From Candidatus Edwardsbacteria bacterium (lineage in GTDB: Bacteria > Edwardsbacteria > AC1 > EtOH8), in NCBI GenBank assembly GCA_031082425.1, contig JAVHLB010000004.1, positions 196,382 through 260,381 of the forward strand: a stretch of DNA of 64,000 nt, given 5' to 3'. This document shows, piece by piece, positions 27,372 through 35,234 of this stretch. Numbering within the stretch: the first letter of the stretch is position 1; the number at the start of each line of letters is the position of its first letter. Position numbers and translations under genes: made by a program. The notes beneath the pieces are model-generated. The model did not search any database. It saw only the letters and a list, made by a program, of their open reading frames with translations, and was not told the origin of the DNA.

Positions 27372-27684
27372 AACTTCTTATTTACCTCCAGAAAAATGGT
27401 TGTTGCTTTATTCTTGCTTGATCCTTGGGGTGTAAATGGCTGTTTGACCTGTTTCCGTTTAACAAGGATGTTCTCCGAACTTTCACCTCCTTATTTATTT
27501 TTTCATTTTATATTTTGTTTTAATTAATTTCAAACAGGATGGATCTATATGTCTTATCGGCTTGGGGTTTTTCGTCCCCAAAACGTCAATCTGCATGGTC
27601 GGGCCCGGCCCTTACCGGCCGGAAAAGTTGATTTGGAAAGACCTTCGGGTTAAATATGGGTTAAAAATAATATTTCTTTACAAA
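27372..27684. other. Long upstream region of the 1012-residue receptor
   Basis: No supported gene. On the minus strand it holds a second strong ribosome-site-like AAGGAGGTGAAAG about 115 bases before the receptor start, not followed by an ATG at a proper distance, and an AT-rich stretch with a weak promoter-like TTTGAA and TATAAA pair (16 apart). A short TTG-initiated 28-codon frame ending next to the receptor's ribosome site is possible but unsupported. Confidence 0.4.
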
Positions 27685-27711
27685 GTTGGCGGGGCATCAA
27701 GCCCCGCCAAC
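27685..27711 (-). terminator. Hairpin terminator after the first 571-residue cargo gene
   Basis: GTTGGCGGGGC and GCCCCGCCAAC form an 11-bp stem with a 5-base loop, followed by a TTTGTAAAG tail. It lies 13 bases past the stop codon. The tail is only moderately T-rich. Confidence 0.65.
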
Positions 27712-27723
27712 TTAAATCTGGAG

Positions 27724-29439
27724 TTATTTGACTACGATCATCTTCCTGGTGGCGGTGTTGCCGGCGGCATTCAGCTGGTAGAAGTAGACGCCGTTGGAGA
27801 CGTTCTTGCTGTTCCAGTTGACCGTGTTGTTGCCCGCATTGCCGCGGCCAGTGATGGTGTTGACAACCTGTCCGGCCACGTTGTAGACCTTGAGGCTGTA
27901 GTCGCCGGCCTTGGGCAGGCTGAAGGAGATGGCCGTCTTGCCGCTGACCGGGTTGGGATAGTTGCGGTTGAGGGCAAAGCCGTGGACCGGCAGGGGAGCC
28001 GGAGCTCCGGCCACGCCGCTGGGAATGTCGTCATAGTTCACCCAGTGGATGTAACCGTCGTTGGCCACCTGATAATAGACCGGCACCTTGGTCCCGGCCC
28101 CGCCGGTGACGAAGGGAAGGTGGGGATACCAGCAGGCCTGGGTCCCGTCGGTGATCTTGAGGGGCGCGCCGTAGGAGGCGCCGTTGTCCTTTGACATGGT
28201 GATATAGATGTCGGCCGGATCGCCGTCCAGGCTGGAGCCGAAGGACAGGATCAGGTCGCCGTTGGGATCCAGGGCATAGTTGCAGAAATCGGGATAGATC
28301 GAGGTGGGCGTTCCGCCGGTGGTGCTGTCGATGGCGCCGCAGATCTGGGTCAGAACCCAGCCGCTGGCGGTCTGGTGATAGTCATAGATCCCGGACAATG
28401 GTCCGTAGTCGGAGCCGTCGGCCAGGGTGTCCAGGGCCAGATAGGTGGCAAAGTGGGGATAGCCGTCCTTGTCGATGGCCAGGCCCATGTCATAGCTCTG
28501 GGCTTCCCAGCTGATGCTGCCCTGATCCGGCGCCCAGGTCAGCGGGGTCCAGGTTAAGCCGGCGTCGGTGGACATGCGATACCAGAACAGGACATTGCCC
28601 AGGGTGTCCGGGGTCAGGCCGCAGGAGCCGACCATCACGGTGTTGCCGTCCAGGGAGCTGACGATCTGGACCTGGTTGACATAGCCTTCCACGATGGGAT
28701 CGTGGACCACTGAGCCGCCCTTGAATATGTTCAGGCTGTCCTCGGTGCCGAACAGGTCATAGTACATCAGGTCCAAAGACCGGGGATCCTGTCCGCTCCA
28801 GGTGGCGCCGTTGTCGGTGGAGCGAAAGTAGAACGAGGCGTCGGGGGTGAAGTCGCCCCAGTAGTTGGCCAGCACGTGATAGACGCCGTTGCTGCCCATG
28901 GTGCCGTTGACGCAGTAATAGGCCGTACCGGCCACGCCCTGGCCCAGGGTGTCGACCAGGGTCTCCGAGCCCCACAGGCCGTCGTTGTAGTTGCCGTCGT
29001 CCCACAGGGTGTAGGCGCCTTCGCCGACCGCGCCCCAGCCCCAGTTATAGAAGGCCACCGGCTTCTGGCTGATCCTGTCGCACATTCCGGAGGGATAGCG
29101 GATGCTGGCGGTCAGCGGGCCCATGGTGCTCCAGGTGGCGCCGCCGTCTATGGTTCCGGCATAATACATCTGTCCGCCGGTCGCCCGGAGGAACATAACG
29201 GCTGCGCCGCCGCTGGTGCCGAAGGCGGGATCCATGTCCAGACAGCGGGCGGCCGTCATGTAGCAGGAAAAATCGTGCACGCCGCTGATGACCAGGTCGC
29301 CGGTGTCTTTTACCTTCTTGATGGTGATCTTGCCGCCATCTTCGATCCCGCTTTTCTCCATCTTGGTGTTCGGGACCAGCGCCAGAGCCAGTGATGCAGT
29401 CACGATCAAAGCCAATACAAATAAACTGACTTTCTTCAT
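27724..29439 (-). CDS. Secreted BNR/sialidase-like propeller protein with T9SS sorting domain (copy 1)
   Basis: 571 residues. The signal peptide ends near ALALV, followed by an extracellular propeller with sialidase-like Asp-box phrases such as STDNGATWSG, STDAGLTWTP and SKDNGASYGAP. No full catalytic arginine triad is evident, so enzymatic activity is doubtful. The C-terminus (NRNYPNPVSGKTAISFSLPK, LKVYNVAGQVVNTI, NGVYFYQLNA, KMIVVK) is a T9SS/Por sorting domain, so the protein is probably surface-attached. A clear AAGGAG site precedes the ATG and a promoter lies about 190 bases upstream. It is a close paralogue of the gene at 31.0-32.7 kb, with the same length. Confidence 0.85.
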   Translation of the reverse strand: MKKVSLFVLALIVTASLALALVPNTKMEKSGIEDGGKITIKKVKDTGDLVISGVHDFSCYMTAARCLDMDPAFGTSGGAAVMFLRATGGQMYYAGTIDGGATWSTMGPLTASIRYPSGMCDRISQKPVAFYNWGWGAVGEGAYTLWDDGNYNDGLWGSETLVDTLGQGVAGTAYYCVNGTMGSNGVYHVLANYWGDFTPDASFYFRSTDNGATWSGQDPRSLDLMYYDLFGTEDSLNIFKGGSVVHDPIVEGYVNQVQIVSSLDGNTVMVGSCGLTPDTLGNVLFWYRMSTDAGLTWTPLTWAPDQGSISWEAQSYDMGLAIDKDGYPHFATYLALDTLADGSDYGPLSGIYDYHQTASGWVLTQICGAIDSTTGGTPTSIYPDFCNYALDPNGDLILSFGSSLDGDPADIYITMSKDNGASYGAPLKITDGTQACWYPHLPFVTGGAGTKVPVYYQVANDGYIHWVNYDDIPSGVAGAPAPLPVHGFALNRNYPNPVSGKTAISFSLPKAGDYSLKVYNVAGQVVNTITGRGNAGNNTVNWNSKNVSNGVYFYQLNAAGNTATRKMIVVK

Positions 29440-29627
29440 TTTTTTCTCCTTGAGTTTTGTTGATTTTAGTTGCCTTTAGGATTAGGGTTCGGCGTTTTTG
29501 GCCGAAATTAAAATAAAAAACTCTCTGGGACTCCCTCACCTCCTTTCGAAAATTCAATCATTAGATAAAAACAATGCAATAGCACACTGATCCCAAAATT
29601 CATTTCTTGGGATTTACGCCATTTGAA

Positions 29628-29656
29628 AAATTACCATTTTTTATCAAAAAAGTCAA
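29628..29656 (-). promoter_or_regulatory. Probable promoter of the first 571-residue cargo gene
   Basis: TTGACT (29651-29656), 17-base spacer, TAATTT (29628-29633). It gives an untranslated leader of about 180 bases that holds a small stem-loop (29590-29612, ATCCCAA/TTGGGAT) and an extra AGGAGGTGA. Confidence 0.6.
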
Positions 29657-29727
29657 GGGTTTTCTAAAATAAAATTTTATCTTTTTGGCCGGCCGGCGGG
29701 TTGAAATAAAAAATCCTTGTCCCCCGG

Positions 29728-30066
29728 CTAGCGGCTGGTCCACCGGGTGTACATCCAGCCGGCCAGAATGGATATTATGCCAGCCAAAAATATGCCGGCC
29801 GCCTCGGCCGAGCGGTTCTGGCAGATCTGCATCAGCTGGTCGGTGCGGGAGGGGTCCAACTGGGGATAGATGGCCAGTGGGATGAAGTGAAATATGGCCC
29901 CCAAAGCCAAAAATCCGGCCCCCACCATGGGCAATACCCAGATGCCGGATTCCCGTCTGATGACCGCCAGGAGCTTCTTCAGGATCCTGGCATATAAGAA
30001 CAGCGACATACAGAACAGCGCCACACCAACAGCGAACAGCAGTTCGGCCGGTATCGATATTTCCAT
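29728..30066 (-). CDS. Small membrane protein of unknown function (112 aa)
   Basis: Three hydrophobic helices at about residues 8-28, 42-65 and 88-107 with short basic loops. There is an AGGAGG ribosome site 8 bases upstream. I do not recognise a family. It follows, by about 60 bases, another small three-helix membrane protein, so the two are probably made together and may form a complex. The pair lies between the two duplicated T9SS cargo genes. Confidence 0.7.
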   Translation of the reverse strand: MEISIPAELLFAVGVALFCMSLFLYARILKKLLAVIRRESGIWVLPMVGAGFLALGAIFHFIPLAIYPQLDPSRTDQLMQICQNRSAEAAGIFLAGIISILAGWMYTRWTSR

Positions 30067-30126
30067 GCTTGCAGCCTCCTAAAAAAGGTTTAGATACAGC
30101 TTGATGATGCCCGGTTCCCTAAAAGA

Positions 30127-30501
30127 TCAGGCGGCCGGCTTTACCGCCGGGGCGGGCTTTTTGACCGGGGTCACCACCTTCTTGAACTTCATGGCCCCCA
30201 GCAGTGACAGCAGCCCGGACAGCAGGAAAAAGGTGTAGGCGATCCAGGACTGCATGACGTTAAGTTTCACCTGGCTGGCAAAGGCGATGATCTGGATGAC
30301 GGCGTAGACCAGGATCCCGGAGGGGGCGAAGATCATGTACTGCCAGTCGGTCTTCTTGCGCAGCACCAGCTCGTACTTCCGGGCGATCAGCCCGAACAGC
30401 ACGCAGGTGATCCACAACAATATGCTGCCGGCGATGGTCACCAGGTTGGTGACGGTGACGTACCACAGGAACTCGTTGTCATAGAGGAGCAGTTTGAACA
30501 T
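30127..30501 (-). CDS. Small membrane protein of unknown function (124 aa)
   Basis: The start is the ATG following GGAGGTGAAC; an in-frame ATG four codons earlier overlaps that ribosome site. Three hydrophobic helices are visible (about 16-40, 57-77, 83-103), then a basic Lys/Pro/Ala-rich tail (VTPVKKPAPAVKPAA). No family recognised. The tail suggests an exposed, flexible C-terminus. It is paired with the 112-residue membrane protein downstream. Confidence 0.7.
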   Translation of the reverse strand: MFKLLLYDNEFLWYVTVTNLVTIAGSILLWITCVLFGLIARKYELVLRKKTDWQYMIFAPSGILVYAVIQIIAFASQVKLNVMQSWIAYTFFLLSGLLSLLGAMKFKKVVTPVKKPAPAVKPAA

Positions 30502-30536
30502 GTTCACCTCCAAATGTTGATTACGGTGATTTTATG

Positions 30537-30572
30537 TTAAAAATTCAAAAGCAAAATTCAAAAAGCAAAAAG
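30537..30572. repeat. Near-heptameric A-rich array downstream of the four-helix gene
   Basis: The plus strand alternates AAATTCA and AAAGCAA-type units with one 6-base step. It lies between the stop codon of the four-helix-bundle gene and the start of the 124-residue membrane protein. Confidence 0.55.
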
Positions 30573-30574
30573 TT

Positions 30575-30931
30575 TTATTTTTTAACGAGAAGCTTCTTTG
30601 TATTTTTTATTATCGTCACGAATATCGCAGTAAGTTCATTGTTCTCTTTTACGGCGGCATTGATTTCGTCAAGTTCATACCGGCAGCTTTCTGAAATCAG
30701 TTCCAGCCAATACCCCGTTTCTTCAAGTTCTTGGAGCGAAATATTAGCCTTGGAAATAAATTCCTCTTTGGATCGCGCCCTGGCAGCTTCGCGAAAGTTT
30801 GCACCGACCGAGGTGCCGGACCTCAGCATCTGCTTTCCGAGTATCTGGGCAACATTATTTTTGGGCAGTTTGCTGTATAGCCGGATTATCTGTAACGCAA
30901 AGTCTTTGGTCCGTATTTTCAAATCTACCAT
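30575..30931 (-). CDS. Four-helix-bundle protein (S23/IVP, Avd-like)
   Basis: 118 residues, all helical, with the family hallmarks LRSGTSVGANFREAARARS, SKEEFISKANISLQELEET and GYWLELISES. This is the TIGR02436 four-helix-bundle family, first known from proteins encoded in intervening sequences of 23S rRNA and structurally related to the Avd accessory protein of diversity-generating retroelements. Its role as a free-standing gene is unknown; RNA or nucleic-acid binding is plausible because of the basic faces and family context. It is bracketed by heptanucleotide arrays, one directly before its ATG and one right after its stop. No reverse transcriptase or template repeat is in the window. Confidence 0.9.
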   Translation of the reverse strand: MVDLKIRTKDFALQIIRLYSKLPKNNVAQILGKQMLRSGTSVGANFREAARARSKEEFISKANISLQELEETGYWLELISESCRYELDEINAAVKENNELTAIFVTIIKNTKKLLVKK

Positions 30932-30932
30932 T

Positions 30933-31009
30933 TCTGCCTTCTGCTTTCTGCCCTCTGCCTTCTGCTTTCTGCCCTCTGCCTTCTGCCCTCTGCCCTCTGC
31001 CCTCTGCCT
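30933..31009. repeat. Clean heptanucleotide tandem array, 11 units
   Basis: Eleven exact 7-base units of the form TCTGCCT, TCTGCTT or TCTGCCC on the plus strand (77 bases) with no indel. It ends one base before the start codon of the four-helix-bundle gene and would form a purine-rich leader on its mRNA (GGCAGA repeats). Confidence 0.95.
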
Positions 31010-31018
31010 TTTGATTTG

Positions 31019-32734
31019 TTATTTCAACACCGCCATCTTGCCGGTGGCGGATCTTCCATTGGCCGTAATATTATAAAGATATACCCCGTTGGCAAACCCG
31101 CCAATGTTGCATTTCAGGTGATTGGGGCCTTTTTGCCCGTGGCCGTCAATGCTTTTTACCAACTGCCCGGCAATGTTGTAAACTTTTAAACTGTATGGGC
31201 AATTCTTGGGCAGGGTGAAGGAAATGTTTGTATACCCTTTTACCGGGTTGGGATAATTTTTATTTAGGGCTAATTCGTAAACCGGGAAGGAAATAGAACC
31301 ATAGTTTACCCCAGGAGGTGGTGGAGCATATGGCCCAACCCAATGAACATAACCATCATTGCCTACTTGATAGAATACTGGAATATAGGTTCCGACTCCG
31401 CCGACCCTGTATGGTATGTGCGGATACCAGCAGGCCTGGGTTCCGTCGGTGATCTTGAGGGGCGCGCCGTAGGAGGCGCCGTTGTCGGTAGATTTGGTGA
31501 TATAAATATCGGAGGTGGCAATGTCGCCCCAGTTGGAAGTAAAAGTAAGGATCAGGTCGCCGCTGGGATCCAGAGCATAGTTGCAGAAATCGGGATAGAC
31601 CGAAAGGCCGCCGGAGCTGTCGATGGCGCCGCAGATCTGGGTCAGCACCCAGCCGCTGGTAGTTAAATGATAGTCATAGATGCCGGACAATGGTCCGTAG
31701 TCGGTGCCGTCGTCCAGGGTGTCCATGGCCAGGTAGGTGGCAAAATGCGGATAGCCGTCCTCATCAACCGCTATGCCCAGGTCATAGCTTTCGCTTTCCC
31801 AACTAATTACGCCTGGATCTGGGGCAAATGTCAATGGTCCCCAATTGATGCCGGCATCAGTGGACATGCGATACCAGAATAGAACTTTACCCAGGGTGTC
31901 CGGGGTCAATCCGCAGGAGCCCACCATTACGGTGTTACCGTCTAAGGAGGTGGCAACCTGAACTTGGTTGACATAGCCCGCAACGATGGGATCGTGGACC
32001 ACTGAGCCGCCCTTGAATATATTCAGGCTGTCCTCGGTGCCGAATAGATCATAATACATGTTGCAGTCGGAACGGGGGTCTGCCCTTTCCCAACTGTTGC
32101 CGTTGTCGGTGGAGCGGAAGTAGAATGAAGCATCCGGGGTGAAGTCGCCCCAATAGTTGGCCAGCACGTGATAGACGCCGTTGCTGCCCATAGTGCCGTT
32201 GACGCAATAATAGGCCGACCCGGCCACGTCCCGGCCCAGGGTGTCGACCTCGGTCTCCGAGCCCCACAGGCCGTCGTTGTAGTTGCCGTCGTCCCACAGG
32301 GTGTAAGCGCCTTCGCCGACCGCGCCCCAGCCCCAGTTGTAGAAGGCCACCGGCTTCTGGTTGACCCGGTCACACATGGCGGAGGGATAGCGGATGCTTC
32401 CGGTCAGCGGCCCCATGGTGCTCCAGGAGGTGCCGCCGTCGATGGTTCCGACATAATGTATGTTGCCATCGGTTCCCCGCAGGAACAGAATCACTGCGCC
32501 ATCGGTGCCGAACCCGGGATCCATATCAATACAGCGGGCGGCCGTCATGTAACAGGAGAAATCGTGAACACCGGTAAATACCAAGTCGCCGGTGTCTTTA
32601 TTCTTTTTGATGCTGATCGGGCCGGCTTTGGGGTTCTCGATCCCGCTCTTTTCCAGCCTCGGGGCGGGAGGCAAAGCCCATGTAAAAGAACTGATGATGA
32701 ATAAACTCAAAATATACAGACCGGCATTTTTCAT
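31019..32734 (-). CDS. Secreted BNR/sialidase-like propeller protein with T9SS sorting domain (copy 2)
   Basis: 571 residues, a paralogue of the gene at 27.7-29.4 kb with the same domain order and length: signal peptide, propeller with STDNGNSWER and STDNGASYGAP boxes, and a C-terminal sorting domain (NKNYPNPVKGYTNISFTLPK, NGVYLYNITANG, KMAVLK). The middle (roughly residues 90-270) is almost identical to copy 1 even at the DNA level, while the last 130 residues and the signal peptide differ more. Some of its third-position choices are more AT-rich than in copy 1. Surface-attached, ligand unknown. Confidence 0.85.
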   Translation of the reverse strand: MKNAGLYILSLFIISSFTWALPPAPRLEKSGIENPKAGPISIKKNKDTGDLVFTGVHDFSCYMTAARCIDMDPGFGTDGAVILFLRGTDGNIHYVGTIDGGTSWSTMGPLTGSIRYPSAMCDRVNQKPVAFYNWGWGAVGEGAYTLWDDGNYNDGLWGSETEVDTLGRDVAGSAYYCVNGTMGSNGVYHVLANYWGDFTPDASFYFRSTDNGNSWERADPRSDCNMYYDLFGTEDSLNIFKGGSVVHDPIVAGYVNQVQVATSLDGNTVMVGSCGLTPDTLGKVLFWYRMSTDAGINWGPLTFAPDPGVISWESESYDLGIAVDEDGYPHFATYLAMDTLDDGTDYGPLSGIYDYHLTTSGWVLTQICGAIDSSGGLSVYPDFCNYALDPSGDLILTFTSNWGDIATSDIYITKSTDNGASYGAPLKITDGTQACWYPHIPYRVGGVGTYIPVFYQVGNDGYVHWVGPYAPPPPGVNYGSISFPVYELALNKNYPNPVKGYTNISFTLPKNCPYSLKVYNIAGQLVKSIDGHGQKGPNHLKCNIGGFANGVYLYNITANGRSATGKMAVLK

Positions 32735-32812
32735 ATCGTGCTCCTTGTATTAAGGAACGTTATTGAAGCCGGAAAAGAAAAGTGACGCACCGGTTATAGA
32801 ACTACCGGAACA

Positions 32813-33529
32813 TCACTTTAACAACATCATCATTTTGTCGGCCATCTGCTTGGCGGCCGAGGGCCCGATGATCATCGAGGCGTCCTTCTGCAGGGCGTAG
32901 CAGAACTTCATCACCGAATCCCTGGTCAGCTTGGAGGTGTTCAATTTATGGTCGGAGAGCTGGTTCTCGTAGATGGTGGCGCCCAGCTCGCCCAGGGCCT
33001 CCTCGGCCAGGGCCAGGATCTTCTCCAGGATGGAGGCTTCCACCGTGGTGGGCGGCTTGGGAGCCGGAGGCTTGGCCGGCGCCTGGGCCGGCGCCGGGGC
33101 CGAAGCGGGCTGCTGAACCGGCGCTGTTTTGACCGAGGCGGCCACCACGGTCTGGGGCACGGCTGGCGGGGCCGGGGCCGGGGCCGGCTGCTGGGCCATT
33201 ATCAGCATTTCCTTTAAAGCCCCGTCCAGGGCCGAATCTATCACGCTGACATCGGCGGTGATATCGGTCAGCAGGTTCAAAAATCCCTTGTCGCTGCGCC
33301 GGATGAACAGCCGGCTGCCCCCGGTGTTGACCATCATCCGGTTTATCCTGAACTGGGCCACCTGGGAGAGCGCTTCGAAGGTCTGGGCCAGCACCATCAC
33401 CGCCCGCTTGGCGTTCTCCTGGACGAACGACGAGGAGAGCGACTGGGAGACAAAGCTGCTGTCGTCCCCCACGAAAAAGCTCCCGGTGACGCCGGGCAGG
33501 CTGGACAATCGTATCAGTAATTCTTCCAT
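32813..33529 (-). CDS. Roadblock/LC7-like protein with Pro/Ala linker
   Basis: 238 residues. Residues 1-110 look like a roadblock/LC7 domain (LIRLSSLPGVTGSFFVGDD at the start, then a strand-helix-strand pattern). A low-complexity linker of Ala, Pro and Gln (about 112-162) leads to a helical C-terminal domain (about 165-238) ending KQMADKMMMLLK. Roadblock proteins regulate small GTPases of the MglA/Rag type. It is the last of three consecutive genes with related architecture; the 5-base gap to the previous gene suggests one transcript. The C-terminal helices resemble the shared tail of its two neighbours, though more weakly. Confidence 0.65.
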   Translation of the reverse strand: MEELLIRLSSLPGVTGSFFVGDDSSFVSQSLSSSFVQENAKRAVMVLAQTFEALSQVAQFRINRMMVNTGGSRLFIRRSDKGFLNLLTDITADVSVIDSALDGALKEMLIMAQQPAPAPAPPAVPQTVVAASVKTAPVQQPASAPAPAQAPAKPPAPKPPTTVEASILEKILALAEEALGELGATIYENQLSDHKLNTSKLTRDSVMKFCYALQKDASMIIGPSAAKQMADKMMMLLK

Positions 33530-33534
33530 GGCCG

Positions 33535-34230
33535 CTACCTCTTTTCCGCCGCCAGCCGGGATATCACGGCCTGGAACTTCTGTTTGACCTCCACGAAACC
33601 GATGGAGGCGATGGCCTTCTTGCAGGTCAGGTTCACCAGTTTCTCAAAGGCGTCCCCCACCTCTTTCTTGGAGATATCGGTCTTGACCCCGCTGCGGGCG
33701 GTGACCAGCCCCGCCCCGGCCTCCAGCATCCTGTCCAGCCGGCCCTGGGGATCGACGTTCTTGATCTCCTTGTCCAGCATCTCCTGCCACTCCTTGGCTT
33801 TTTCGCCCTTGGATCCGAATTCCTCCAGCAGCATGTTCAGCAGAATTACCTTCTGTTTGAGCAGTTCCTCGGCCTCGGAGATCTCGGTCATCTTGTCCTC
33901 GGAGAGCAGCTCTATGGGGTTTATCTGGGTGGCCCACCAGGGAACCTGGGCCCCGTCCAGCTGCACCCCCAGATAGGCCGTCCCGACCGGCATGATCAGC
34001 ATCTTATGGCCCTCGCCCTCGGCCACCACCGAATTCAGATTGCCCAGATCCAGGTTGGAGGTGATCACCTCCGCGGCCGAACCGATAAAAGCCACCACCT
34101 CGCCCAGGTTGCCCGGGGCGCCGGCGGAGGCCTTTATTGTGGACCCGTCCTCCTTGGAGACGGCGGCGCTGCACTTGACGCCCTCCATCTTCAGGACGCT
34201 GTCCATCAGCTCAGCTGGTTCCTTGGCCAT
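33535..34230 (-). CDS. Roadblock/LC7-like protein with shared helical C-terminal domain
   Basis: 231 residues. The N-terminal ~100 residues (LMDSVLKMEGVKCSAAVSKE, then GHKMLIMPVGTAYLGVQLD) match a roadblock/LC7 fold. Residues 120-231 form an acidic helical domain containing LLNMLLEEFGSKG, KTDISKKEVGDAFEKL and a final KQKFQAVISRLA. The same blocks occur in the upstream DUF4388 protein (LMLEEFGVKG, KSDISRDEVVQVWDQV, KHKYQAVQKLV), so the two share a C-terminal module. Probably part of a GTPase-regulatory or signalling assembly; no GTPase gene is present here. Confidence 0.65.
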   Translation of the reverse strand: MAKEPAELMDSVLKMEGVKCSAAVSKEDGSTIKASAGAPGNLGEVVAFIGSAAEVITSNLDLGNLNSVVAEGEGHKMLIMPVGTAYLGVQLDGAQVPWWATQINPIELLSEDKMTEISEAEELLKQKVILLNMLLEEFGSKGEKAKEWQEMLDKEIKNVDPQGRLDRMLEAGAGLVTARSGVKTDISKKEVGDAFEKLVNLTCKKAIASIGFVEVKQKFQAVISRLAAEKR

Positions 34231-34267
34231 AATCTCTCCATCAACGCTTTAAAAATATCCTGCCCCT

Positions 34268-35137
34268 TTAGCCGCTCTTGACCAGCTTCTGGACAGCCTG
34301 GTATTTGTGTTTGGCCAGCATCGGCCCGTATTCCTTGACGCCCTTCTGGTGCATGGCCTCGGCCACCTGGTCCCATACCTGGACCACCTCATCCCGGCTG
34401 ATGTCGGACTTGGTGCCGTCCTTTATCTTGACCACAAAATCGGTGAACTCCACGTGGCGGGCCAGGTTGCCATTCTTATCGCCGGCCGCCAGGGTGGTTT
34501 TGGCCAGTTCCACCCAGGGCACCACCCCGGTCCCCTTGACCCCGAATTCCTCCAGCATCAGGTTTACGAAATCCACCTTGGCCTGCAGGGTCCGCTCCAC
34601 CTCATGGGGGTCCACCACCAGGTTCTTGGCCAGGAACCAGGAGATGGTCTTGACCACCTCCAGCACCCCCAGCTTGCTCTCGTCGATGATGGCCCGGATG
34701 TCGCGCTTGCCGTTGACCAGGGCCAGTATGGTCCAGTCGCTGCGCCGGATGGTGACGGCCGATTCCTCGGGGGCCTGGGCGGTCCTGACCAGGGTGGTAT
34801 CGAAGGGAGGGAGGCTCTTTAATATCTCGTCCATCTCCAGGCGCCGGCGGTCGCCCTCCTGCAGCAGGGCGTCGGCCCCGTCCTTGATGGTCTCCTCGGA
34901 GGCCTTGGCCCCCGGGGCGAATTTTACCTCGCCGGATGATTCCAGGCACAGGCCGTAAACCGCTTCGCTGCCCTTGATGTCGCCGTAAACCGCATGCACC
35001 GCCCGGCCCTTGTCGAAGTAGATCTCGCCAAAGTTCTTCCCGGCCTTGACGGTGATCACCCCGGTCTTCTGGAAGTGGGCCAACAGATAGATTATCTCAG
35101 TAAGATGGAAATCTGACAGATTGGTTTGGAGGCTCAT
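34268..35137 (-). CDS. DUF4388 (PATAN) protein with shared helical C-terminal domain
   Basis: 289 residues. Residues 1-100 are a DUF4388/PATAN domain (LSDFHLTEIIYLLAHFQKTG, then GEIYFDKGRAVHAVYGD), a module found in response-regulator and gliding/twitching signalling proteins. A middle part (TIRRSDWTILALVNGKRDIR, residues 130-160) resembles the winged-helix-like tail of such proteins. The last ~100 residues are the same module as in the following roadblock protein. First gene of a three-gene cluster behind a consensus promoter. A scaffold in a polarity or motility signalling complex is inference. Confidence 0.72.
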   Translation of the reverse strand: MSLQTNLSDFHLTEIIYLLAHFQKTGVITVKAGKNFGEIYFDKGRAVHAVYGDIKGSEAVYGLCLESSGEVKFAPGAKASEETIKDGADALLQEGDRRRLEMDEILKSLPPFDTTLVRTAQAPEESAVTIRRSDWTILALVNGKRDIRAIIDESKLGVLEVVKTISWFLAKNLVVDPHEVERTLQAKVDFVNLMLEEFGVKGTGVVPWVELAKTTLAAGDKNGNLARHVEFTDFVVKIKDGTKSDISRDEVVQVWDQVAEAMHQKGVKEYGPMLAKHKYQAVQKLVKSG

Positions 35138-35196
35138 AAATGGAAAATAATGGGTATTAGAAAATTTTTGTAACTTCTTTTATACCTAATATATTA

Positions 35197-35225
35197 AGTC
35201 TAATTGAAAATCTCCCATCTGTCAA
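35197..35225 (-). promoter_or_regulatory. Promoter of the DUF4388/roadblock cluster
   Basis: TTGACA (35220-35225), 17-base spacer, TAGACT (35197-35202) in an AT-rich gap; predicted leader of about 50 bases before the DUF4388 gene. Confidence 0.7.
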
Positions 35226-35234
35226 CAAAAATTT

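Noticed and set aside
27391..27490. Leader peptide before the 1012-residue receptor
   Set aside because: TTG start at an unsuitable distance from the ribosome-like site; no family or regulatory residues evident.
30575..30931. Diversity-generating retroelement
   Set aside because: The Avd-like four-helix protein is present but no reverse transcriptase, template repeat or variable repeat was found in the window.
30933..31009. Possible CRISPR array
   Set aside because: Units are only 7 bases with no spacers, and there are no cas genes.
30534..31076. Plus-strand frame through the heptamer array (ends in repeated PSAFC)
   Set aside because: Low-complexity product of the repeat and the reverse of the four-helix gene.
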